From: UBA3263 sp964508865
GTDB taxonomy: Bacteria > Bacteroidota > Bacteroidia > Bacteroidales > Muribaculaceae
Length of the DNA stretch: 53,315 nt
Assembly: GCA_964508865.1 (NCBI GenBank)
Contig: CAZDVP010000002.1
Coordinates: 1-53,315 of the forward strand
Direction: 5' to 3'
Every line of letters begins with the position of its first letter. Within the stretch, counting starts at the first letter, position 1. Positions 1-8,631 of this stretch are shown piece after piece. A program made the position numbers and the translations under genes. Under the pieces are notes generated by a model. The model searched no databases, had not been told where the DNA came from, and saw only the letters and a list, made by a program, of their open reading frames with translations.

Positions 1-2
1 TC

Positions 3-203
3 GAAGGCGATTTTGCCAACGCGCTGCTTATTCACCATAAGTTCACCGAGCTGTTCTCGCTGCTGTTTGTCGACGGCAACCCCGCCGGAGTGAAATGTCT
101 GCTCCACGCAATGGGCCATATTGAAAACGAGCTGCGCCTGCCATTGGTGCCCACGCGCATAACCACCTACGAAAGCATCCGCCACGTGCTCGAAAACCTC
201 TGA
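3..203 (+). CDS. dapA: 4-hydroxy-tetrahydrodipicolinate synthase, C-terminal part (cut by window edge)
   Basis: Only the last 66 codons lie in the window; the reading frame is open from base 3 to the TGA at 201-203. The visible piece contains LFVDGNPAGVK and ends ESIRHVLENL. This matches the C-terminal helices of the DapA aldolase family, where a V-x-G-N-P-x-x-x-K segment is typical. DapA condenses pyruvate with aspartate semialdehyde in the diaminopimelate/lysine pathway in the cytoplasm. The active-site lysine lies upstream and is not seen. rsmA follows 16 bases later on the same strand, so the two are probably cotranscribed. The assignment rests on this short tail alone. Confidence 0.8.
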   Translation, partial: EGDFANALLIHHKFTELFSLLFVDGNPAGVKCLLHAMGHIENELRLPLVPTRITTYESIRHVLENL

Positions 204-219
204 AGCCACCCCTGCCACT

Positions 220-972
220 ATGAACAAGGTTAAGCCCAAAAAGGCGCTCGGACAGCACTTTCTGACCGACCTGAACATTGCCCGGCGCATTGCCGACACA
301 ATCAGCGACTACCGCAATTTGCCGGCGCTTGAAGTGGGCCCCGGAATGGGGGTGCTCACTCAGTTTCTGCTGGAGCGCGACCCGAACGTAACGGCTGTTG
401 AAATCGACTCCGAGAGCGTTGAGTGGCTCCATAGCCACTTCCCCGAGCTGCGCGTTGTTGAAGGCGATTTTCTGCGCCTCGACCTGGCCGAGGTTATGGG
501 CAACCGCCCCTTCACGGTTATCGGCAACTACCCCTACAACATTTCGTCGCAGATATTTTTCCGCATTCTCGACTTCAAGGATCAGATTCCCTGCTGCGCC
601 GGAATGCTGCAGCGCGAAGTGGCCGAGCGTCTGGCCGCCGGCCCGGGCACCAAAGCCAGAGGCATTCTGAGCGTGCTGCTTCAGGCCTGGTACGACGTTG
701 AATATCTCTTCACAGTGTCGGAAAACGTGTTTAACCCGCCGCCAAAGGTCAAGAGCGGCGTTATCAGGCTCACGCGCAATTCGCGCACTGAGCTCGGCTG
801 CGACCCGGCGCGCTTCAAGGCCATAGTCAAGGCCACATTCGGCCAGCGGCGCAAAACCATACGCAACTCAATCCGCTCGGTCATTGCCGACTTCCCCGCC
901 GACCATCCCCTGGCCGGCCTCCGCCCCGAGCAACTCACCGTCGGCGACTTCATCTCCCTCGCCCAACTCTGA
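220..972 (+). CDS. rsmA: 16S rRNA (adenine(1518)-N6/adenine(1519)-N6)-dimethyltransferase RsmA/KsgA
   Basis: The 250-residue product methylates two adjacent adenines in the 3' hairpin of 16S rRNA during 30S subunit maturation, using S-adenosylmethionine. It opens with KKALGQHFLTD, the standard KsgA start. The SAM-binding motif LEVGPGMGVLT follows near residues 38-48, and the catalytic NYPYNIS motif (N-x-P-Y) lies near residues 105-111. The small C-terminal helical domain ends at PEQLTVGDFISLAQL. Length is slightly below the usual 255-270 residues. The start at 220 gives the canonical N-terminus. The last 103 bases also code on the opposite strand for the tail of the OstA-like gene, which is unusual. 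Confidence 0.96.
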   Translation: MNKVKPKKALGQHFLTDLNIARRIADTISDYRNLPALEVGPGMGVLTQFLLERDPNVTAVEIDSESVEWLHSHFPELRVVEGDFLRLDLAEVMGNRPFTVIGNYPYNISSQIFFRILDFKDQIPCCAGMLQREVAERLAAGPGTKARGILSVLLQAWYDVEYLFTVSENVFNPPPKVKSGVIRLTRNSRTELGCDPARFKAIVKATFGQRRKTIRNSIRSVIADFPADHPLAGLRPEQLTVGDFISLAQL

Positions 973-2574
973 GTGGCGGGGGAAGATGTCGGAGGGGCCG
1001 GTGGGACGCTCGGCTTCGAGCCATTTGAATTTGGGCAGCAGAAAGAGCGAGCGCTTGGCAAGATAGAGCGGAGTAACGGTGCCCGAGGTTTCATCCCAGA
1101 GCTTGACGCGCTGAATGTCGCGCCCCTCAAATTCGGCAATCATAAACGACGACTCGATGTTGGCAATCTTGTTGTAGGTCGAATCATCCTCCTGCGGGAG
1201 CATAATGGCCTGCACCGAGCCGTTGACGTCGAGGCGGGTCAGCTCGCCGTCGTCGAAATAGGCAATCATCTCCTTGCCGGTGAGCTGGTTATAGTAGCCA
1301 TGCTCAACCTCGTCGGCCATAAACCCGAAATCGGGGAGCCAGGCGCGTTCAACCGTTGAATCGTTCATGAAAAGAATAATGCGGTTGCCGAAAACCTGAT
1401 AACTCTCGTTCCAGACAACCGGGTCATAGTCCATGCGCACCGTGGTGTCGGAATCGACGTAGGTCAGCGAGTCGCAAAGGCCCTGCAGGTCAATGCGCCA
1501 GAAGCGCACGTTGGGATTGGCCACCATCAGTCGCACCGAATCCGGGTCGATAAAGGTGCGGAGCGTGTCGCCATGGATATAGAAAGTGTCGGGCTTGGAG
1601 TATTCCAGAGCGCGGGCATGGCCGGTGCAGAAAGCCGAGTCGGTCAGCTCGTTGTAGAAACCATAGTCGCCCTCGAGGGTCATTTGGCGCGCCGAATCGG
1701 TGAGCACCATGTTGCCAAAAGCCTCGCCGAAACCTGCCGCGCGGTCGTAGATCAGCGAGTCGCCGGTCAGAGTGTTGCCGCGGCGGGTGTGGACCAGCGA
1801 GCGGTTGAGCAGGGTTGCCAGGTCGAGGTTGGTGTCGTAGATGCCCAGGTGCGAATCAATGTCGCCATCCTTGCCGAGAATGCGGGCAAACACCGGCAGG
1901 TCGGCAATGCGAGTGTCGGTGTTGTAGAGCAGCGTGTCGGTGAAGATGCGCACCGTGTCGCCGCTGTTGGTGCGGCCGTTCAGGCGCACGTGGCTATAGA
2001 AGTTGGCCTCCTTGGTCGGCGGCGCATATTCGCCTTCGAGCGAGGTCAGCTCGTTTTGCGGGTCGGTTAGTTTTCCGCCGTTGAGATAGTAGCCCAGCTG
2101 CATAAGCTGCGAATAGTGGAGAATCGGCGCGGTCAGGGTAACGTCGCGGTTAATCAGGCGCACGTCGCGCCCTTCGCCATAGACCGTTACGAGCTCCTGC
2201 GAGCCGGAATACTCCATATAGTCGCCATAGAGGAAAAGCGTGTCGCCCTGCTCCATGCGTATGTTGCCGAAGGCCTCCATGGAGTCGGCGGGCAGGTCGG
2301 GCGAGGTGTAGAACCGCGCCGAGTCGCAATACATGAACATATCCTCCTTGCGGAACACAACGTTGCCCAGCAGAATCTGAACGTCGGGCTCGCGGGGAGT
2401 GACCATCAGCGAGTCGGCGCGCTCCAGAAAGAGCCGGTTGGGCTGGTGGCGGTCGGCATCGGCCACCTGGGGGCGTATGGGGGTGCGGTCGGGGGTGAGC
2501 AACGGATTGCGGGCCTCAACCACAAAAGCCGCCAGCGCGACGGCTAAAAGGATTACTGACAGGAGCTGCTTCAT
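868..2574 (-). CDS. OstA/LptA-like outer-membrane LPS-transport family protein
   Basis: The product is 568 residues with an N-terminal signal peptide (MKQLLSVILLAVALAAFVVEA). It has many beta-rich segments of the OstA-like type, for example ILLGNVVFRKEDMFMYCDSA and SQELVTVYGEGRDVRL. In Bacteroidota this architecture is annotated as an OstA-like protein, related to the periplasmic LptA bridge that carries lipopolysaccharide. Function here is inferred from that family. Its ATG overlaps the stop of the SurA-like gene by 4 bases (2571-2574), so the two are translationally coupled and both serve envelope assembly. The family-like part ends near PSDIFPRH. The last 34 residues, rich in Gly, Glu and Asp, are read antisense to the end of rsmA and look like an acquired tail. 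Confidence 0.82.
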   Translation of the reverse strand: MKQLLSVILLAVALAAFVVEARNPLLTPDRTPIRPQVADADRHQPNRLFLERADSLMVTPREPDVQILLGNVVFRKEDMFMYCDSARFYTSPDLPADSMEAFGNIRMEQGDTLFLYGDYMEYSGSQELVTVYGEGRDVRLINRDVTLTAPILHYSQLMQLGYYLNGGKLTDPQNELTSLEGEYAPPTKEANFYSHVRLNGRTNSGDTVRIFTDTLLYNTDTRIADLPVFARILGKDGDIDSHLGIYDTNLDLATLLNRSLVHTRRGNTLTGDSLIYDRAAGFGEAFGNMVLTDSARQMTLEGDYGFYNELTDSAFCTGHARALEYSKPDTFYIHGDTLRTFIDPDSVRLMVANPNVRFWRIDLQGLCDSLTYVDSDTTVRMDYDPVVWNESYQVFGNRIILFMNDSTVERAWLPDFGFMADEVEHGYYNQLTGKEMIAYFDDGELTRLDVNGSVQAIMLPQEDDSTYNKIANIESSFMIAEFEGRDIQRVKLWDETSGTVTPLYLAKRSLFLLPKFKWLEAERPTGPSDIFPRHSELGEGDEVADGELLGAEAGQGMVGGEVGNDRAD

Positions 2575-3935
2575 TTCCCTGAACCGAGCCAGTCATGGCG
2601 CCAGTCGGGGCAGTCGCGCCAGCCGGGTTCGATGCGAATGTGGGTCTGAGCGATTTTTTTGTCGACCCACTGCTTGAGAATACGTTCGCGCTCGGCGGCT
2701 ATGGCCATGTCGCGAATCAGCTGATAGTCGTCCGACATGTTGGCGCGGTGAGCCTCGGTGCGGCTCTTGAGCTTGGCAATGCAAACAACGTCGGCGGCGT
2801 TGCCGGGGCTTTTCATGGAAAACGCCGGCGAAATCTGGCCGGGCTTCAGGTCGGCAACCGCGCGGGCCACTTCGGCCGGCAGCTCGCTCATTTCAAAGAA
2901 GCTGCCCTGAGTGTTGGGGTTGGTCATCAGGCCGTGGTTATTGCGGGTGTCCTTGTCCTGGCTGAGCACTCCGGCGGCATCTTCGAAGGTGAACTTTTCG
3001 GCCAGAATGTCGGCACGAATCGAGTCGAGGCGCTCGCGGGCGGAGTTGAGGTCTTTGGCTGCAACTTTGGGTCGAAGAAGAATGTGGCGGGTATTGACGC
3101 GGTCGCCACGCTTTTCAATCAGCTGGATAATGTGGAAGCCATATTCGGTTTCAACAACGGCCGAAGCTTTTTTCGGGTCGGTCAGGCTGAAAGCCATGTT
3201 GGCATATTCGGGAGCCAGGCCGCTGCGGGGCATGAAGCCCACTTCGCCGCCACGCACCGACGAGCCGTCTTCGCTATACATGATTGCCAGAGTCGAGAAT
3301 TCGGCGGTGCCGTTATTGACGCGCTCGGCATAGCCGCGCAGGCGCTCCTTGATGTCGTCGATTTCCTGGCGGGGAATAACCGGGTTGAGCGTAATGATTT
3401 CAACCTCGACCTGAGTGGGCACGAAAGGCACCGAGTCGGCGGGCAGGCGGTCGAAGTAGCGGCGCACCTGCGAGGGGGTCGGTTTAACCTTGCTGACCAG
3501 ATTTTTCTGCACCTCGCCGATCAGGTAGTTATTGGTCATGGTTTCGGTCAAGAACTTGCGGATTTCGGGAATGGATTTGTGCATATACTGCTCCAGCTGC
3601 TCGCGCGAGCCGGCCGAGCTGATCCAGTCGTTGATGCGCGAGTCGACCTGCGCGCCGATAAACGACGGATTCGACTCAATCGAGTCGAGTTCGGCCTGGT
3701 GGAGATAGATGCGGTCAAGGGCAATCTGCTCCGGCACGAAGCAGTAGGGGTCGCCGATAATCGGGAATTTTTCCTGGCGCATTTCGGCCCAGCTGCTCTC
3801 AACTTCGGAGCGCCATATGGGCTGGTCGCCGATAACCCAAACGGCTTCTTCAACAACGTTGTCTTCCGGTCCGGCGGCGCCTGCGGCCACACATGCCCCG
3901 AGGGCACACATATAAGCGAGGTTTCTAAGTTTCAT
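2571..3935 (-). CDS. SurA-like periplasmic peptidyl-prolyl isomerase/chaperone
   Basis: The 454-residue product begins MKLRNLAYMCALGACVAAGAA, a signal peptide. A SurA-N-like helical region covers roughly residues 30-165. A first parvulin-like domain follows (about 170-280, with GGEVGFMPRSGLAPEYANMAF and YGFHIIQL), and then a second, more degenerate one (about 285-400, beginning NTRHILLR). SurA proteins escort unfolded outer-membrane proteins across the periplasm. I chose the ATG at 3935 because a TAtcTTTG promoter box lies at 3957-3964. A TTG further upstream at 3959 would fall inside that box. The gene overlaps the OstA-like gene by 4 bases. Confidence 0.88.
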   Translation of the reverse strand: MKLRNLAYMCALGACVAAGAAGPEDNVVEEAVWVIGDQPIWRSEVESSWAEMRQEKFPIIGDPYCFVPEQIALDRIYLHQAELDSIESNPSFIGAQVDSRINDWISSAGSREQLEQYMHKSIPEIRKFLTETMTNNYLIGEVQKNLVSKVKPTPSQVRRYFDRLPADSVPFVPTQVEVEIITLNPVIPRQEIDDIKERLRGYAERVNNGTAEFSTLAIMYSEDGSSVRGGEVGFMPRSGLAPEYANMAFSLTDPKKASAVVETEYGFHIIQLIEKRGDRVNTRHILLRPKVAAKDLNSARERLDSIRADILAEKFTFEDAAGVLSQDKDTRNNHGLMTNPNTQGSFFEMSELPAEVARAVADLKPGQISPAFSMKSPGNAADVVCIAKLKSRTEAHRANMSDDYQLIRDMAIAAERERILKQWVDKKIAQTHIRIEPGWRDCPDWRHDWLGSGK

Positions 3936-3956
3936 TGTTTTAAGAATATTTGGTTG

Positions 3957-3964
3957 CAAAGATA
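3957..3964 (-). promoter_or_regulatory. -7 promoter box (TATCTTTG) for the SurA-like/OstA-like operon
   Basis: On the minus strand the bases read TATCTTTG, matching the Bacteroidota primary sigma factor -7 consensus TAnnTTTG. It sits 21 bases upstream of the ATG at 3935, which supports that start codon. Confidence 0.65.
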
Positions 3965-4009
3965 GCGATTTTTTTTGGTTGGGTTGATGATTTTTACAAA
4001 TTTTATGCC

Positions 4010-4017
4010 TATTTTTG
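4010..4017 (+). promoter_or_regulatory. -7 promoter box (TATTTTTG), predicted leaderless start
   Basis: TATTTTTG fits TAnnTTTG. Only five bases (CGGTG) separate it from the ATG at 4023. Transcription in Bacteroidota usually starts a few bases after this box, so the mRNA should begin at or next to the start codon. Confidence 0.6.
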
Positions 4018-4022
4018 CGGTG

Positions 4023-5663
4023 ATGAATAAAATTTGTCTGTTTTTAGCGACCATGGCCGCCGGCATCGGCGCCTGGGCCGCACCATATACCGAGCCGGCC
4101 GACGACTCGGTCCGCAACCCTCTGCCCTGGGCCGACCTGCCTCAGGGAGCGGTTGTTATGACCTGGACCGACATCGACTCGCTCAAGCCGCGCCATGAGG
4201 TTCCCTCCGGGCCGGTTATCGCGGCCGACACTCTCCGGGGCTGGCGCGGCGAAACGCTCATGGCCCGCGCCCTGCTCTATAGCCCGGCGGCCATTGGCGA
4301 CTCGCTTTCGCTGCATATGCCCGGGGCCGATCCGCGCTGGGTGCGCTATGTGCTGACCGACGACCAGCGGTCGTGTGGGCGGCATAACTTCGCGCTGGAG
4401 CCCTGGAGCGCCGGCGACATCATTGACCTGCCCGGGGCGCTCCCCCTGGCGGCCCGCGAGGTCAGGCCCATCTGGGTCACCATTCCGATTGCCGCCGATG
4501 CCGCTCCCGGACTCCACTCCTACCGGCTAAGCGTTGAGCGCCCCGACGGCTCGACGCTGGCATCGCTGCCGCTGACGGTCGAGGTTATCGACCGCGAGCT
4601 GCCGCCCCCGGCGCAATGGAAGTTCCACACCGATTTCTGGCAGCAGCCCTATGCAGTTAGCCGCTACTACGGTCTGGAGCGCTGGAGCCCCGCCCATTTC
4701 GAAGCGCTCGAGCCCTATCTGCGCCAGCTGGCGCGCGCCGGCCAGAAGCCGATTTCAACGATTCTGTTCTATGAGCCCTGGGGCGACCAGAGCCACGACA
4801 AGTTCGACCCCATGGTGCAGGCAGCCCGCAGCGCCGACGGCTCGTGGGAGTTCACCTACGATATTTTCGACCGCTACGTCGAGCTGGCCGACTCCTGCGG
4901 CTTAGGCCCGCAAATCAGCTGCTATTCAATGATTCCGTGGGACATGAGCTTCCGCTACATCGACCTGCCCACCGGCGAGTACCGCTACCTGCAAACCTCA
5001 ACCGACACTCCCGAATATCGCGAGCTCTGGAGCGCTTTCTTGACCGATTTCGCGGCCCACCTGCGCCGGAAAGGCTGGTTCGACCGCACCTGCATTGCCA
5101 TGGACGAGCGCCCGCTCGACGCAATGCTCAACGCCTACAATCTGGTGCAGCAAACCGTTCCGGGCATGAAAATGGCCCTGGCCGGCAACTATCACCCCGA
5201 GCTGACCGACAAACTCCACGATTATTCCATTACGGTGCGCCACACCTTTCCGGCCGAAGTGCTCGAAGCCCGACGCGCCGCCGGCATGAATTCAACGCTC
5301 TATACCTGCTGCACCGAATCGGCGCCGAATCTGCTCTCGAACAACGAGCCGGCCGACGCCGCAGCCCTGCCGCTCCACTGCCTGGCCTGCGGAACCGACG
5401 GCTATCTGCACTGGAGCTGGATCAACTGGCCCGACAGGCCGCTGGAAGATTCGCGCTTCCGCCTGTTTTCGGCCGGCGATACGTATCTTTTCTACCCCGG
5501 GCCGCGCTCGTCGGTGCGCTTCGAGCGCTATATCGACGGCGTTCAGCAGGTTGAAAAAATCCGCCTGCTCGATCAGGCCGGAGCCGACCTGACGGAGGTG
5601 CGCGAAGCACTGAAAACCGAAAATCCGCGCCTGGTTAAAACCGCAATCAACAAAATCAAATAA
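4023..5663 (+). CDS. secreted DUF4091 (GH123-like) glycoside hydrolase
   Basis: The 546-residue product has a signal peptide (MNKICLFLATMAAGIGAWAA). A beta-sandwich region covers about residues 30-190. A TIM-barrel-like domain of the DUF4091 type follows, with FHTDFWQQP, SCYSMIPWDMSF and an adjacent Asp361-Glu362 pair in CIAMDERPLDA. Such a D-E pair is the catalytic hallmark of the related GH123 N-acetylgalactosaminidases. Substrate is therefore inferred to be an N-acetylhexosamine-containing glycan, but GH123 membership is not certain. An in-frame ATG at 3990 exists upstream, but 4023 is chosen because it begins the signal peptide and lies next to the promoter box. The GH27 gene follows after 26 bases and is probably in the same operon. 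Confidence 0.85.
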   Translation: MNKICLFLATMAAGIGAWAAPYTEPADDSVRNPLPWADLPQGAVVMTWTDIDSLKPRHEVPSGPVIAADTLRGWRGETLMARALLYSPAAIGDSLSLHMPGADPRWVRYVLTDDQRSCGRHNFALEPWSAGDIIDLPGALPLAAREVRPIWVTIPIAADAAPGLHSYRLSVERPDGSTLASLPLTVEVIDRELPPPAQWKFHTDFWQQPYAVSRYYGLERWSPAHFEALEPYLRQLARAGQKPISTILFYEPWGDQSHDKFDPMVQAARSADGSWEFTYDIFDRYVELADSCGLGPQISCYSMIPWDMSFRYIDLPTGEYRYLQTSTDTPEYRELWSAFLTDFAAHLRRKGWFDRTCIAMDERPLDAMLNAYNLVQQTVPGMKMALAGNYHPELTDKLHDYSITVRHTFPAEVLEARRAAGMNSTLYTCCTESAPNLLSNNEPADAAALPLHCLACGTDGYLHWSWINWPDRPLEDSRFRLFSAGDTYLFYPGPRSSVRFERYIDGVQQVEKIRLLDQAGADLTEVREALKTENPRLVKTAINKIK

Positions 5664-5689
5664 AAACCTAAAAATCATCAATCTCTATC

Positions 5690-8497
5690 ATGAATCTCTT
5701 TCAAAAAGTCATGACTTTGCTTGCCGTTGGCGCAGCCTTGCCGGCAGCAGCCGAAACGGTCAGCCCGACCACCGGCAACGGCATTGTTCAGCTCTCCGAG
5801 CTCAGCGGTATTGAGAACATTACCTGTCTGGCCGGTGAGCATGTTTATGCCAACAAATCGACCAACAATAACCCTCTGACAATCGAGGGCACCGTTTATG
5901 AAAGCGGTATCGGCACCCACGCCCCCTCGGTAGTTATTATCGAACTCAACGGCGCAAAATCGTTCTACTCGATTTTCGGCGTCGACGACGAAGCCGACCA
6001 GAAAGCCGACCATGGCATTGTTGACTACGTAGTTACCGCCTATGGCGCATCGGAAAGCGACGTAACCTCAATCGCCACCGGCCACCTCGACCGCCAGACC
6101 GCTACCTACCACGACGTTATTTCGATCGACGACCTTGCCCCCTACAAGTATCTGAAAATCGAATTCCAGACCGGCTCAAAGGCTTGGGCCGACCATGTTG
6201 ACCTGGCCGACGCCCGCCTGACCTATGAGGGCAAGCTGCCCCGCATCGTGTCGGCCTCCGACATGTATGTTGAAAACGTTGTGAGCCTGCCCGAAACCCC
6301 GTCGATCGACGGCGCACGCATCATTCCGCTCAGTTCGCTGGATCTGAGCGTGGTGACCACCGGCTGGGGCACCGTTCGCGCCAACCGCAGCGTCGACAAC
6401 AATTCCATCACCATGAAGGGTAAGCGCTACGAAAGCGGCGTCGGCCTCCACGCAACCGCCAAGGTGGTTGTGAAACTCAACGGCTCGACACCCAAGTTCC
6501 ACGCCCTGCTCGGCATCGACGACGAAGTAGGCGCCGCCATCGACAAGGATGCCTCCATTACCAAAGACACCGAAATGGTTGCATACAAGGTTACTCTGCG
6601 CCGCCAGGGCGGAGTGGAAACCACCGTTATGGAAGGCAAGATGAAATACAACGACCCCGAACCGGTTGAAATCGACCTCGACAACCTGACCGAATATAAA
6701 TATCTGATCATCGACATTGACCAGAACGGCGCCAACTCCTACGACCACGTTGACCTGGGCAACGCCTACTTCGAGTTTGTTTACCAGAACTCCAACGAGC
6801 CCGAACTGGTTAACGAAAGCGTTCTGGCCGCCGGCCTCGACGCCGCAACCACAGTGTTCTCGCAGCCCGGCGTGCGCTTCATGCACAAGCTCCGCTCGGC
6901 CGACGCCGACGCCACCTTCACCGTCAGCAACCTGCCCGAGGGCCTGACCTACAACGCCAAGCGCAATCTGATTGAAGGCGTCATCAACGAAGAAGGCGTT
7001 TATAACTATAACGTAACGGTTGCCAGCGACGGCGACGAAATCGTTGAGCCCATAACCCTGACCGTCAGCTCCAACCTTCAGCAGCCGGTGCCCTTCATGG
7101 GCTGGCTCAGCTGGAACTCGATCGAGCGCAACATTTCGGCCGACGTTATCAAAACCGTTGCCGACCAGATGGAGAGCAAGGGCCTCATCGACGCCGGCTA
7201 TAACTACCTGGTTATCGACGACCTCTGGCACGCCGACGCGCGCGCTGCCGACGGCAAACCGGTTGAACACCCCACCAAGTTCCCGCAGGGCATGAAGGCC
7301 TCGGCCGACTATGTTCACTCTAAAGGCATGAAGTTCGGAATGTATTCCGACGCAGCTGCAAAAACCTGCGCCGGCGCCTATGGCGGCTATGGCTATGAAG
7401 AAATCGACGCCAAGCAATATGCCGAATGGGGCGTTGATATTCTGAAATATGACTACTGCGGCGCTCCCGCCGACGTTGCCTCCGCCAAGGCCCGCTACGG
7501 CGCCATGGGCAATGCCCTCAAAAACTCAGGCCGCAACATTATTCTCTACATCTGCGAATGGGGCCCGCGCGAACCCTGGAAATGGGGCGCTGAAGCCGGC
7601 GGCTCATGCTGGCGCGCAACTTTCGACACCCGCGACTGCTGGGTGGGCGCAAGCGGCGGCATCGGCATCGTGCAATCCATTGCCGGCATGAAAGACATCT
7701 GGGCCTACAACGGCGTTAACCGCTTCAACGACGCCGACATGATGTGTGTGGGCATCAACGGCACCGGCAAATCGTCGAGCCACCTCTGCCAGACCGGCCC
7801 CGGCATGACTAAAGACGAATACCGCACCCAAATGGCTCTGTGGTGCATGTGGTCGTCGCCGCTGACCCTCTCGAACGACATGACCAAGCCCCTCTCCGAA
7901 GAGGACCTCGCAATCATGACCAACCCCGAGCTCATTGCCCTGAACCAGGACCGCATGGGCCAGGCCGGTGAAACCGTTTACCACGATGAAAACGACTGCC
8001 TCATCCTGGCCAAAGACCTCGAAAACGGCGACGTTGCCGTTTCGGTTACCAACCTCACCGCGGCCCCCAAGGCCTACACCGTTGACCTGTCGAAAATCAG
8101 CGCCCTCGACCCGCAGGCCGAATACTTTACCCGCGATGTGGTTAACCACGTCTACGGCCCCAAGGTCAGCGGCTCGATTGACTTCGGCACTATTCCCAGC
8201 CACGCAACCGCGGTCTACCGTCTGTCGCTCAAGGACCCGCAGGACCACATCAGCGAAGTGGCCGTTAAGTCGCTCGACGCCATGACCGTCAACACCGCCG
8301 GCGACACCGTTACGGTTTGCATGCCCGGCACCGAAGGCGCCAGCAAGCGCACTCTGCTTTCCGACATTGAAGGCCGCATCGTTGCCTCGGCAACTGGCTC
8401 GGGCGAATGCTTCGACTTCCGCGCCCCCGCCCCCGGCCTCTACGTTGTCAACACCGTCTGCGCCGCCCGCTCCCTCTCCCGCACCATCCGCCTCTAA
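5690..8497 (+). CDS. NPCBM-domain GH27 alpha-galactosidase-like glycoside hydrolase
   Basis: The 935-residue product has a signal peptide (MNLFQKVMTLLAVGAALPAAA). Two NPCBM sugar-binding modules cover about 31-180 and 208-365; each contains an ESGxGxHA motif. An Ig-like linker covers about 372-455, and a GH27 barrel begins at PFMGWLSWNS (residue 468). The GH27 nucleophile is expected at Asp588 in LKYDYCG, and the acid/base Asp is in NRFNDADMM (Asp681/Asp683). The tail after about residue 860 (SDIEGRIVAS, GLYVVNT) resembles a type IX secretion C-terminal sorting domain, so the enzyme is probably exported and surface-anchored or released. The substrate is presumably terminal alpha-linked galactose or a related sugar. 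No promoter box is visible in the 26-base gap upstream. Confidence 0.9.
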   Translation: MNLFQKVMTLLAVGAALPAAAETVSPTTGNGIVQLSELSGIENITCLAGEHVYANKSTNNNPLTIEGTVYESGIGTHAPSVVIIELNGAKSFYSIFGVDDEADQKADHGIVDYVVTAYGASESDVTSIATGHLDRQTATYHDVISIDDLAPYKYLKIEFQTGSKAWADHVDLADARLTYEGKLPRIVSASDMYVENVVSLPETPSIDGARIIPLSSLDLSVVTTGWGTVRANRSVDNNSITMKGKRYESGVGLHATAKVVVKLNGSTPKFHALLGIDDEVGAAIDKDASITKDTEMVAYKVTLRRQGGVETTVMEGKMKYNDPEPVEIDLDNLTEYKYLIIDIDQNGANSYDHVDLGNAYFEFVYQNSNEPELVNESVLAAGLDAATTVFSQPGVRFMHKLRSADADATFTVSNLPEGLTYNAKRNLIEGVINEEGVYNYNVTVASDGDEIVEPITLTVSSNLQQPVPFMGWLSWNSIERNISADVIKTVADQMESKGLIDAGYNYLVIDDLWHADARAADGKPVEHPTKFPQGMKASADYVHSKGMKFGMYSDAAAKTCAGAYGGYGYEEIDAKQYAEWGVDILKYDYCGAPADVASAKARYGAMGNALKNSGRNIILYICEWGPREPWKWGAEAGGSCWRATFDTRDCWVGASGGIGIVQSIAGMKDIWAYNGVNRFNDADMMCVGINGTGKSSSHLCQTGPGMTKDEYRTQMALWCMWSSPLTLSNDMTKPLSEEDLAIMTNPELIALNQDRMGQAGETVYHDENDCLILAKDLENGDVAVSVTNLTAAPKAYTVDLSKISALDPQAEYFTRDVVNHVYGPKVSGSIDFGTIPSHATAVYRLSLKDPQDHISEVAVKSLDAMTVNTAGDTVTVCMPGTEGASKRTLLSDIEGRIVASATGSGECFDFRAPAPGLYVVNTVCAARSLSRTIRL

Positions 8498-8506
8498 GTT
8501 GAGGTG

Positions 8507-8618
8507 TGGGAGTTATGGGAATTACCTTATGGGAATTATGGGAGTTATGGGAGTTATGGGAAATCTGGGGTTTAGACTCCCAGAATTCCCAGGCCTCCCA
8601 GAATTCCCAGAATTCCCA
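8507..8618. repeat. 9-bp-periodic inverted repeat array
   Basis: The left part carries the core GGGA at 8508, 8517, 8531, 8540, 8549 and 8558, spaced 9 bases apart except for one 14-base step, with units like TTATGGGAG. The right part carries TCCC at 8578, 8587, 8596, 8605 and 8614, every 9 bases, with units like AATTCCCAG. The two parts are imperfect reverse complements around a loop near 8562-8577, so they could fold into a long hairpin. The array fills the gap between the convergent GH27 and four-helix-bundle genes. The period of three codons produces spurious WEL/GNS repeat peptides on the two strands. It may act as a bidirectional transcription end, but it lacks a T-tract. Confidence 0.85.
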
Positions 8619-8631
8619 TAAAGTTCTCGAA

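Noticed and set aside
3936..3959. Upstream TTG start for the SurA-like protein
   Set aside because: The TTG lies within the -7 promoter box and would precede the predicted transcription start; the ATG at 3935 gives a proper signal peptide.
2595..3965. 456-codon open frame on the plus strand opposite the SurA-like gene
   Set aside because: The opposite strand encodes a clear signal peptide and parvulin domains with a promoter; the plus-strand translation has no family features.
6176..7417. 413-codon minus-strand frame inside the GH27 gene
   Set aside because: Antisense shadow of NPCBM and GH27 coding sequence, with no domain pattern.
8507..8618. CRISPR array
   Set aside because: The units are 9 bases with no unique spacers, the two halves are inverted, and there are no cas genes.
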